DNA of 64,000 nt from Phytohabitans aurantiacus (GTDB taxonomy: Bacteria; Actinomycetota; Actinomycetes; Mycobacteriales; Micromonosporaceae): positions 220,228 through 284,227 of the forward strand of contig NZ_BSDI01000013.1 in assembly GCF_027923225.1 (NCBI RefSeq), read 5' to 3'. Below, one piece after another: positions 40,312-47,915 of this stretch. Position numbers and translations under genes: made by a program. The notes beneath the pieces were generated by a model. That model was given only the letters and a program-made list of their open reading frames with translations, searched no databases and was not told the origin of the DNA. How positions within the stretch are numbered: the first letter of the stretch is position 1; the number at the start of each line of letters is the position of its first letter.

Positions 40312-41460
40312 ATGGATACCCGTACCGGTCTGCCTGTTGTCGGCATGGTGGGCGCCGGGCAGCTTGCCCGGATGACGCACCAGGCCGCGATCGCCCTCGG
40401 CCAGTCCCTGCGCGTCCTCGCCGCCGCGCCCGACGACGGTGCCGCCCTGGTGGCCGCCGACGTACAGTTCGGCGACCACACCGACCTGGCGGCGCTGCGC
40501 ACGTTCGCGAAGGGCTGCGACGTGGTCACGTTCGACCACGAGCACGTCCCCACCGAGCACATCCGCACGCTCGCCGCCGAGGGCGTCAAGCTGTACCCGG
40601 GCGCCGACGCGCTCCTGTACGCCCAGGACAAGCGGGCGATGCGGGAGCGGCTGAGCGCGCTCGGTGCCCCGGTGCCGCGCTGGCGCCCCGACGCCGCCGA
40701 CCTCGCCTCGTTCGGCGACGAGGTTGGCTGGCCCGTGGTGGCGAAGGCGGTGCGTGGCGGGTACGACGGCCGCGGCGTGTGGATGCTGGACGCCGGTTCG
40801 CCCCTGCCTCCCGGCGTCGAGTTGATGCTCGAGGAGCGCGTGCCGCTGCGCCGCGAGCTGGCGGTACAGGTGGCTCGCTCGCCGTTCGGTCAGGTCGCCG
40901 CGTACCCGGTCGTCGAGACGGTCCAGCGAGACGGCATCTGCGTCGAGGTGCTGGCGCCGGCGCCCGGGCTGCCCGAGGAGCTGGCCGTGGCCGCCCAGCA
41001 GCTCGCGATCGACATCGCGACGGCACTCGGCGTGGTGGGCCTGCTTGCCGTGGAGCTCTTCGAGGTCGACGGTGGCCTGGTGGTCAACGAGCTCGCGATG
41101 CGCCCGCACAACTCCGGCCACTGGACGATCGAGGGCGCCCGCACGTCGCAGTTCGAGCAGCACCTGCGCGCGGTCCTGGACTACCCGATGGGCGACACCA
41201 CGCTCACCGCGCCGGCAGTCGTGATGGCCAACGTGCTCGGCGGCGAGCCGGGCGGCATGAGCATCGACGAGCGGCTGCACCACCTCTTCGCCGCCGAGCC
41301 AGGTGTCAAGGTCCACTTGTACGGCAAGCAGGTGCGCCCCGGCCGGAAGATCGGGCACGTCACGGCGCTCGGTGACGATCTGGACGACGTACGTGAGCGG
41401 GCCGGCCGGGCCGCCAAGTGGCTTCAGGAGGGTTCCCTACGGCCTCGGGAGAGTCAGTGA
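40312..41460 (+). CDS. purK: N5-carboxyaminoimidazole ribonucleotide synthase
   Basis: An ATP-grasp enzyme that carboxylates AIR at N5 with bicarbonate in purine synthesis. The N-terminal Rossmann part VGMVGAGQLARMTHQAA and FDHEHVPTEH, the ATP-grasp loop AVRGGYDGRGVW (near 143-154), and the catalytic NELAMRPHNSGHWTIEGARTSQFEQHLRA (near 258) are all family-typical. Length 382 aa. The purE GTG overlaps its stop (GTGA). Confidence 0.97.
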   Translation: MDTRTGLPVVGMVGAGQLARMTHQAAIALGQSLRVLAAAPDDGAALVAADVQFGDHTDLAALRTFAKGCDVVTFDHEHVPTEHIRTLAAEGVKLYPGADALLYAQDKRAMRERLSALGAPVPRWRPDAADLASFGDEVGWPVVAKAVRGGYDGRGVWMLDAGSPLPPGVELMLEERVPLRRELAVQVARSPFGQVAAYPVVETVQRDGICVEVLAPAPGLPEELAVAAQQLAIDIATALGVVGLLAVELFEVDGGLVVNELAMRPHNSGHWTIEGARTSQFEQHLRAVLDYPMGDTTLTAPAVVMANVLGGEPGGMSIDERLHHLFAAEPGVKVHLYGKQVRPGRKIGHVTALGDDLDDVRERAGRAAKWLQEGSLRPRESQ

Positions 41461-41945
41461 CTGTTGGTGTGATCATGGGTAGCGACTCGGACTGGTCGAC
41501 GATGAAGGCGGCCGCCGAGGCGCTCGACGAGTTCGGCGTGGCGTACGAGAGCAAGGTCGTCTCGGCGCATCGCACCCCGGTCGCCATGATCGAGTATGGC
41601 CAGCAGGCCGCCGCGCGGGGGCTCAAGGTGATCATCGCGGGTGCCGGGGGAGCGGCTCATCTGCCGGGCATGGTCGCCTCGGTCACCTCGCTGCCCGTCA
41701 TCGGCGTGCCGGTGCCGCTCAAGTACCTCGACGGCATGGACTCGCTGCTCTCGATCGTGCAGATGCCGGCCGGTGTACCCGTGGCCACGGTGTCGATCGG
41801 CGGAGCCCGCAACGCCGGCCTGCTCGCGGTGCGCATCCTCGCCGCCTCAGACGACGGGCTGCGCGCCAAGATCGAGGAGTTCCAGCAGAGCCTGGTGCGC
41901 CTCGTGGAGGAGAAGAACGCCGCCCTGCACGCCTCAGTCGACTAG
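41457..41945 (+). CDS. purE: N5-CAIR mutase
   Basis: It moves the carboxylate of N5-CAIR to give CAIR. The motifs GSDSDWSTM (near 8-16), SAHRTP (near 38) and AGAGGAAHLPGM (near 66-77) mark a class I PurE. Length 162 aa. The GTG at 41457 has GGGAG 7 nt upstream and overlaps the purK stop. The last 12 bp overlap the convergent end of rmuC on the other strand. Confidence 0.97.
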   Translation: MTVGVIMGSDSDWSTMKAAAEALDEFGVAYESKVVSAHRTPVAMIEYGQQAAARGLKVIIAGAGGAAHLPGMVASVTSLPVIGVPVPLKYLDGMDSLLSIVQMPAGVPVATVSIGGARNAGLLAVRILAASDDGLRAKIEEFQQSLVRLVEEKNAALHASVD

Positions 41946-43070
41946 CTCGGACGCCTGCGGCTGGCGTGGCGCCACTTCGAGCTGCGGTGGTGCGACCAGC
42001 TCGTCGCCGGACACGCCCAGCTCGGCGAGCTTGCGGGCGCTGACCAGTACCCGGGCCTCCAACGAACCCACGGCCTTGTTGTATGCCGTCACCGCGCCCC
42101 CCAGCGAGCTGCCCAGCTTTGACACGTGATCGCCCAATGTGGACAGCCGCCCGTACAGCTCGCGAGCCAGCGTGTGTACCGCCACCGCGTTGCGGGCCAA
42201 CGCCTCCTGTCGCCACGCGTATGCGACCGTGCGCAGCAGCGCCATCAGCGTCGCCGGGGTGGCCAGCACGACGTTGCGGGCGAACGCGTGCTCCAGCAGC
42301 GACGGGTCGCGTTGCAGCGCCGCGTCGAGGAACGTGTCGGCCGGTATGAAGAGGACCACGAACTCGGGGGTCTGGTCGAACGCGGTCCAGTAGGACTTCG
42401 CGGCCAGCGCGTCGACGTGCCCGCGCAGGTGCTTGGCGTGCGCGTCGAGCTGGGTGTCGCGCCCGCGCTCGTCACGCGCCTCCATCGCGGCCAGGTACGC
42501 CTCGAACGGCGCCTTGGCGTCGACCACGACGGACCGCCCGCCGTGCAGCCGCACCACCAGATCGGGGCGCACCCCCTGGTGGTCGGTCGAGGCGGTCACC
42601 TGCTCGGCGAAGTCGCAGTGCTCCAGCATCCCCGCCGCCTCGACGATCCGCCGGAGCTGGTGCTCGCCCCACCGCCCGCGTACCTGAGGCGCGCGCAGGG
42701 CGGCCACGAGCTGCTTGGTCTCGGTGCGCAGCTCGCCGGAGACCGCCGACATCGAACGCACCTGCTCGCGCAGCTCCGCGTACGCGTCGACGCGCTCCCG
42801 CTCCAACTCGGCGACCCGCTGCTCGTATCGCCGCAGCGTCTCGTGCAGCGGCGCGACCGCCCGGGCGACCGCCTCCTGCGACTGCGCGGTGGCCTCGTAC
42901 GACAGCGCGCGCATCGACTGCTCGAGCCGCCCCTCACCCTCACGGGTGGCGCGGAGCGTCGCATCGAGCCGAGCCAGCTCGGCGCCGGACCGGGCGCGGG
43001 CGGCCAGCCAACCCACGGCCCCGCCGGCGAGCAGGCAGACAATCACCACGGCCAGCGTCGAAAAGTCCAC
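41934..43070 (-). CDS. rmuC: DNA recombination protein RmuC
   Basis: A 378-residue RmuC-family protein: one N-terminal transmembrane helix (LAVVIVCLLAGGAVGWLAA), a long coiled coil (about 40-150; ELARLDATLRATREGEGRLE), and the nuclease-like core (RGRWGEHQLRRIVEAAGMLEHCDF, VVVDAKAPFEAYLAA, EFVVLFIPADTFLDAAL). It is thought to limit inversions at repeats. The GTG at 43070 is the likely start; farther upstream the frame is antisense to the next gene. The stop overlaps the purE end by 12 bp. It is divergent from a Gly-rich protein gene. Confidence 0.9.
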   Translation of the reverse strand: MDFSTLAVVIVCLLAGGAVGWLAARARSGAELARLDATLRATREGEGRLEQSMRALSYEATAQSQEAVARAVAPLHETLRRYEQRVAELERERVDAYAELREQVRSMSAVSGELRTETKQLVAALRAPQVRGRWGEHQLRRIVEAAGMLEHCDFAEQVTASTDHQGVRPDLVVRLHGGRSVVVDAKAPFEAYLAAMEARDERGRDTQLDAHAKHLRGHVDALAAKSYWTAFDQTPEFVVLFIPADTFLDAALQRDPSLLEHAFARNVVLATPATLMALLRTVAYAWRQEALARNAVAVHTLARELYGRLSTLGDHVSKLGSSLGGAVTAYNKAVGSLEARVLVSARKLAELGVSGDELVAPPQLEVAPRQPQASELVD

Positions 43071-43124
43071 GCCAGGTAGCTTGCCAAACAAATACGACAG
43101 ACAGCCGCGAGTACCGTCGGAGTC

Positions 43125-43904
43125 ATGGAACTGATCCTGCTGGCCCTCCTGATTGTGCTGGTCATCGGCGGGGGCCTGTGGTGGAGCCGGATGAGCGCGG
43201 CGCGTCGCGAGCGCGACCTGGCCGACGCGCGCGCCGAGGCCCAGCGGTGGTACGAACGCCTCGGCGGTCAGGTGATGAACCTCCACGGCGAGGACCAGGC
43301 CGTCCGACAGGCACTCGTGGACGCGGGTGAGCGGTACACGGCCGCCGGCAGCCAGTTGGAGCAGGCGCGCACCGTGCGGCAGTACGCGCTGGCACGGGAG
43401 ACCGCCCTGGAAGGGCTCGCCTACGCACGGGCAGCCCGGATCGCGCTCGGCCTCGACCCAGGCCCCGACCTGCCCCCGCTCGCCGCCGCCCAAGGCGTCG
43501 GTCACCTCACCAAGGAGCGCGAGGTGGCGGTACAGGGCCAGCACTACAAGGCAGGCCCCCAGCCCGGCGCCGACACCCCGTACTACTACCCGGGCGGCCG
43601 CGTGCAAGGCCGGCCCGTGCCCGCGGGCTGGTACTCCCAGCCACTGTGGAAGCCGGCCCTGGCCGGCGCCGCGGGCGCGATCGGCGGCCTCTTGATCTTC
43701 GACGCGCTCTTCTCCCCAGCGTTCGCCGACCCGGGGTACGGCTTCGACGCCGGCTACGCCGATGGCTTCGAAGACGGCGCCAACTTCGACGACGGCGGCG
43801 ACGCGGGCGGCGGCGACTACGGCGGTGGCGACTACGGCGGCGGCGGCGATTTCGGAGGCGGCGACTTCGGGGGTGGCGACTTCGGCGGCGGCGGCGACTT
43901 CTAA
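43125..43904 (+). CDS. hypothetical membrane protein with Gly/Asp/Phe repeat tail
   Basis: A 259-residue protein. An N-terminal helix (ILLALLIVLVIGGGLWW), a charged helical segment (to about 100), a second hydrophobic stretch (LAGAAGAIGGLLIFDAL, near 190) and a C-terminal tail of about 60 residues with GDYGGGDFGGG repeats. The tail resembles those of tail-anchored TPM-like or DUF1542-like proteins but I cannot name the family. The ATG at 43125 is only 54 bp from divergent rmuC. Repeat copy K follows 65 bp after the stop. Confidence 0.65.
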   Translation: MELILLALLIVLVIGGGLWWSRMSAARRERDLADARAEAQRWYERLGGQVMNLHGEDQAVRQALVDAGERYTAAGSQLEQARTVRQYALARETALEGLAYARAARIALGLDPGPDLPPLAAAQGVGHLTKEREVAVQGQHYKAGPQPGADTPYYYPGGRVQGRPVPAGWYSQPLWKPALAGAAGAIGGLLIFDALFSPAFADPGYGFDAGYADGFEDGANFDDGGDAGGGDYGGGDYGGGGDFGGGDFGGGDFGGGGDF

Positions 43905-43968
43905 CCCCCACCCGGTCCCCGCACTCCCGCGCTGTGCTTGCGGCTCGCGCCGCGCGCCTCTGCCCGCC

Positions 43969-44044
43969 GATCAAGGCCAAACGCACGTGGTTCGATCTCT
44001 TTTCCGCGTGCATTCGCCCTTGATCGATGCGAATCTCCTTGATT
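43969..44044 (+). repeat. GATCAAGG repeat, copy K (full, hybrid arms)
   Basis: Core 43969-44025. The left arm is GATCAAGGCCAAACGCACG but the right arm keeps CGTGCATTCGCCCTTGATC, so several pairs are broken, unlike copy A, in which both arms changed. The loop TGGTTCGATCTCTTTTC is typical. The outer arm ends CCTTGATT. It is oriented with the upstream gene. Confidence 0.88.
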
Positions 44045-44291
44045 GACGCGGCTGAGGCCGCCGGGTCCGAGATGGAGACCGGCGGCTTCGCGCCGCACGC
44101 CCGCCGGCGCCGGCGTCGCGGCCGCGGCCATGCCAGAATCGCAACATCCGCGACGCTGCGGCCTCCGCGCGGACCCACTCCGCAATCCGCGGATCTGCGT
44201 CCTTGGGAGGCGGCTGGTCTGGCCTCCTGGAAGAGGAAGAGTAGGGCTAACCGGATGGCCGCGGCCCGTTCGCGGCGGCATATTCGTCAGC

Positions 44292-44939
44292 GTGACCGTT
44301 GAGACCGAGGCGATGACAGTACGGCGACCGGCGCGGGCGTGGCTCGCCGGTGCGGTGGGGGCGGCGGTCGGCGTCGCGGGTTTGACCAGCACCGCGCAGG
44401 CGGCGGGGCACTTCCACTGGTGGGCCGGGTTCATCGTGGTGCCGGGCGCGCTGATCGCGGCGTCCGGTGCGGTGCTGCTCGCGCAGGGCCGGAGCACGGG
44501 CAAGGGCTTGTTCGGGTACGTGACCGCCTGCGCCGGCGCGCTCGTCTTCACTGTCGGGGCGCTGCTGATGGTCGGCAAGATGGGCGAGGGCTGGCCCTTG
44601 ATGATCAGCCTGCCGGCGCTGGCGGTGGCTGGTACGTACGCGTGGCGTCCGGAGCACCCGCTAGCCCGCGCCTTTCACCGCATGATCGCTTCGCTGGCGG
44701 TGGCTGGTGCCGCGCTGGGCGTCACATTCGTGTTGATGAACACGGGCGCGCTCGACCTCGAAGGCGACTGGTGGGGCTGGTTCATGATGCTCGGGGCGGT
44801 GCTCGTGGCACTGAACGGCCTGGAACTGTTGCGGCACCGCATCGAGTACCGCCTCCAGGCCGTCGCCCTCGCTATCGGCCCGGCGGCGTTCGTCTTCCTC
44901 CTCGGACTCCGCATGGCACGAGGCGCCTGGCCCTACTGA
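44292..44939 (+). CDS. hypothetical polytopic membrane protein
   Basis: About 215 residues with six or so hydrophobic segments (AWLAGAVGAAVGVAGL, GFIVVPGALIAASGAVLLA, GYVTACAGALVFTVGALLMV, LMISLPALAVAG, MIASLAVAGAALGVTFVLM, and a last helix VALAIGPAAFVFLLGL). The GTG at 44292 or the ATG at 44313 may be the start; the longer open frame runs through repeat copy K and is not credible. I do not recognise the family. It is convergent with valS. Confidence 0.65.
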   Translation: MTVETEAMTVRRPARAWLAGAVGAAVGVAGLTSTAQAAGHFHWWAGFIVVPGALIAASGAVLLAQGRSTGKGLFGYVTACAGALVFTVGALLMVGKMGEGWPLMISLPALAVAGTYAWRPEHPLARAFHRMIASLAVAGAALGVTFVLMNTGALDLEGDWWGWFMMLGAVLVALNGLELLRHRIEYRLQAVALAIGPAAFVFLLGLRMARGAWPY

Positions 44940-44995
44940 GCAGGCGTACGCGCTGCGGCCCCTGCGTCCCGTCGCACCAAGCCGCGCGCCGCGTC

Positions 44996-45071
44996 GATCA
45001 AGGCCATTCCCATCGATCAAGGGCAAACGCACGCGGAAAAGAGATCCAACCACGTGCATTCGCCCTTGATC
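44996..45071 (-). repeat. GATCAAGG repeat, copy L (full, hybrid arms)
   Basis: Outer GATCAAGG 44996, core 45015-45071 in minus orientation. One arm carries GGGCAAACGC while the other keeps GCATTCGCCC. It lies 61 bp after the stop of minus-strand valS and points with it. Confidence 0.88.
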
Positions 45072-45132
45072 GACGGAAAGGCGCGGCCGCGCGGACGCGG
45101 AAGCGCGAGCGGGGGAGCGCAAGCGGGAAGGG

Positions 45133-47631
45133 CTAGAAGGCGCAGGCGACTACCAGGGACGGGGTGCGGTTGGGGAGCATGTCGAGTTTGCCGATCTTGC
45201 CGGCGGACCGGAAGTCGCCCGAGACCAGAGCCAGCTTGTCGAGCAACTCGGCTGGCCCCAGCGCCTCGGCGAGCGGCACCTCGGCGCGCATCGACAGCCG
45301 GCGCTCGGACTTGGCGCGCCGCACCTGGGTCAGCGCCTCGCCCGCCACCCGTAGCAGCTCGTGGTCACCGTCGCTGGGCACCTCGTACGCCGACGGCCAC
45401 GGCGAGCGGTGGACCGACCCGTACCGCCACCATGACCACACCTCCTCGGTCACGTACGGCAGGACCGGTGCGAACAGGCGCAACTGCACCGAGAGCGCGG
45501 TGGCGAGTGCCGCGCGTGCCGAGTCGGCGGCGGCGCCGGAACCGTATGCCCGCTCCTTCACCAACTCGATGTAGTCGTCGCAGAACGTCCAGAAGAATGA
45601 CTCCGTCGCCTGCAGGGCGCCCGTGTGGTCGTACCCGTCGAACGCGGACGTGGCGGTGGCGACGACGCCGGACAGGACCGCGAGCATCGACTGGTCAAGT
45701 GGTTCGGTGACCGGTGCCCGCAGTGCATCGGCGGCGCCGAGCCCCAGCGCGAAGCGGGACGCGTTGAGCAGCTTGGTCGCGAGCCGCCGTCCCACCTTGA
45801 TCTGCCCCGGGTCGTACGCGAGGTCGGTGCCCGGCCGCCCGCTGGCCGCCCAGTACCGGACCGCGTCGGAGCCGTGCTCTTCGAGCAGGCCCATCGGGGT
45901 CACGACGTTGCCCTTGGACTTCGACATTTTCTTGCGGTCGGGGTCGAGGATCCAGCCCGACAGCACGGCGTCGCGCCACGGGAGCGTGCCGTGCTCCAGG
46001 TGCGCGCGCACGACAGACGCGAAGAGCCAGGTGCGGATGATGTCGTGTCCCTGCGGCCGCAGGTCCATCGGGAAGACCCGCGCGAACAGGTCCGGATCGG
46101 TCTCCCAGCCGCTCACGATCTGCGGCGTGAGCGACGAGGTGGCCCAGGTGTCCATGACATCCGGGTCGCCGATGAAGCCGCCTGGTTGCCCGCGGTCAGC
46201 CTCGGTGAAACCATCCGGTATGTCCGAAGATGGGTCGATTGGTAGCCGTGACTCATCGGGTGTGAGAGGGTGGTAGTGGTCCGGCTCGCCAGCGTCGTCG
46301 AGCCGGTACCAGACCGGAATCGGCACGCCGAAGAATCGCTGCCGGCTGATCAGCCAGTCGCCGGTGAGGCCGCCCACCCAGTGCTCGTACCGGTGGCGCA
46401 TGTGCTCTGGCACCCACCGCAGCTCGCGCCCGCGCGCGAGCAGCGCCTCCCGTAGGTCGAGGTCGCGTCCACCGTTTCCGATGTACCACTGACGCGAGGC
46501 GACGATCTCCAATGGCTGGTCGCCGCGCTCGTAGAACTTGACCGGATGCGTCAACGTGCGTGGCTCACCGAGCAGATCGCCGCTTTCGCCGAGCAGGTCG
46601 ACGATCGCGCGCCGGGCCTGGTTGACCGTCATGCCGGCCAGCGGTGAGTAGGCGGCGGATGGCACGCCAGCGGGCGCCTCGGCCAGCAGCCGCCCGTCGC
46701 GCCCGATCACCACGCGGGTGTCGAGCCGCAGCTCTCGCCACCATGTCACGTCGGTGAGGTCGCCGAACGTGCACACCATCGCGATGCCGCTGCCCTTCTC
46801 CGGGTCGGTCAGTTGGTGCGCGTGCACCGGCACCTCGACGCCGAAGATGGGCGTGCGGACCGTGCGGCCGACCAGATCGGCGTACCGCTCGTCGGACGGG
46901 TGGCACACGAGCGCCACGCACGCGGGCAGCAGCTCGGGCCGGGTGGTCTCGATGTGCACGTCACCGGCCGGCCCGTGAAACCGCAGCCGGTGGTACGCGC
47001 CCTGCCGCTCCCGATCCTCCAGCTCGGCCTGGGCCACGGCGGTGCGGAACCCGACGTCCCACAGCGTCGGCGCCTCGGCCGTGTACGCCTCACCACGCGC
47101 CAGATTGCGCAGGAACGCACGCTGCGACGCGGCCCGCGCGCGCGAACCGATCGTCGTGTAGGTCATGGACCAGTCCACCGACAGGCCCAGCCGGCGCCAG
47201 AGCGCTTCGAAGGCGCGCTCGTCTTCGGCGGTCAGCCGCTCGCACAGCTCGACGAAGTTGCGCCTGGAGATCGGCTCTGGCTTGCCTGAGGGCTCCCACG
47301 AAGGGTCATAAGGCAACGATGGGTCACACCGCACGTGGTAGACATTCTGGACGCGGCGCTCGGTGGGCAGGCCGTTGTCGTCCCAGCCCATCGGGTAGAA
47401 GACGGCCTTGCCGCGCATCCGCTGGAAGCGCGCGACGGTATCGGTGTGCGTGTATGAGAAAACGTGTCCGACGTGCAGCTCACCCGATACGGTCGGCGGC
47501 GGAGTGTCGATCGAGTACACGTCGCCGCGAGCCTTGTCGCACGCGAACGTGTACGTGCCCTCCTCTTGCCAACGCTGTGCCCACTTCTCCTCGACCCCGT
47601 CGAGGGTGGGGCGCTCGGGTAGCCCAACCAT
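45133..47631 (-). CDS. valS: valyl-tRNA synthetase, archaeal-type
   Basis: A class I aminoacyl-tRNA synthetase, 832 aa. HIGH motif as TVSGELHVGHVFS (near 48-60), the editing (CP1) domain with IETTRPELLPACVAL, KMSKS as KKMSKSKGNVV (near 575). The sequence GWDDNGLPTERRVQN and the lack of a C-terminal coiled-coil arm mark the archaeal/rickettsial-like subtype, which coexists with or replaces the bacterial enzyme in some actinobacteria. TAGCAT lies 6 nt before the ATG, suggesting a leaderless mRNA. The gene stands alone. Confidence 0.94.
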   Translation of the reverse strand: MVGLPERPTLDGVEEKWAQRWQEEGTYTFACDKARGDVYSIDTPPPTVSGELHVGHVFSYTHTDTVARFQRMRGKAVFYPMGWDDNGLPTERRVQNVYHVRCDPSLPYDPSWEPSGKPEPISRRNFVELCERLTAEDERAFEALWRRLGLSVDWSMTYTTIGSRARAASQRAFLRNLARGEAYTAEAPTLWDVGFRTAVAQAELEDRERQGAYHRLRFHGPAGDVHIETTRPELLPACVALVCHPSDERYADLVGRTVRTPIFGVEVPVHAHQLTDPEKGSGIAMVCTFGDLTDVTWWRELRLDTRVVIGRDGRLLAEAPAGVPSAAYSPLAGMTVNQARRAIVDLLGESGDLLGEPRTLTHPVKFYERGDQPLEIVASRQWYIGNGGRDLDLREALLARGRELRWVPEHMRHRYEHWVGGLTGDWLISRQRFFGVPIPVWYRLDDAGEPDHYHPLTPDESRLPIDPSSDIPDGFTEADRGQPGGFIGDPDVMDTWATSSLTPQIVSGWETDPDLFARVFPMDLRPQGHDIIRTWLFASVVRAHLEHGTLPWRDAVLSGWILDPDRKKMSKSKGNVVTPMGLLEEHGSDAVRYWAASGRPGTDLAYDPGQIKVGRRLATKLLNASRFALGLGAADALRAPVTEPLDQSMLAVLSGVVATATSAFDGYDHTGALQATESFFWTFCDDYIELVKERAYGSGAAADSARAALATALSVQLRLFAPVLPYVTEEVWSWWRYGSVHRSPWPSAYEVPSDGDHELLRVAGEALTQVRRAKSERRLSMRAEVPLAEALGPAELLDKLALVSGDFRSAGKIGKLDMLPNRTPSLVVACAF

Positions 47632-47710
47632 GCATCGATGCTACGAAGCGATCACCTCGCCGGCACCCCGATATCCCGCGCGGCGCCCCGCCGTCGCCGC
47701 GTATGCGGCG

Positions 47711-47776
47711 GCTCGCGGTCCGTACGGCGGGCTCGCGTCCGTATGGCGGGCTCGCGTCCGTATGGCGGGCTCGCGG
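47711..47776. repeat. 19-20-bp tandem repeat upstream of valS
   Basis: Three to four units of GCTCGCGTCCGTATGGCGG with small variations, between valS (start 47631) and repeat copy M. Confidence 0.75.
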
Positions 47777-47802
47777 CCGCGAGCGGCCGTCGCGGCTTCG
47801 CC

Positions 47803-47878
47803 GATCAAGGGCATTTGCATGGATCAAGGGCGAATGCACGCGGAACAGAGATCCAATCGTGTGCATCCGCCGTTGATC
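47803..47878 (-). repeat. GATCAAGG repeat, copy M (full, partly decayed)
   Basis: Outer GATCAAGG 47803, core 47822-47878 in minus orientation. The right arm has GTGCATCCGCCGTTGATC, with two or three lost pairs. It lies 37 bp after the end of the minus-strand ABC gene and points with it. Confidence 0.85.
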
Positions 47879-47915
47879 GGCGGGAGCAGGCGCCCGCGCT
47901 GCCCGCGCCGCGGGG

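Noticed and set aside
4652..47878. CRISPR array
   Set aside because: The copies are spread over 43 kb between genes and each is an inverted repeat with conserved loop; no regular spacers and no cas genes.
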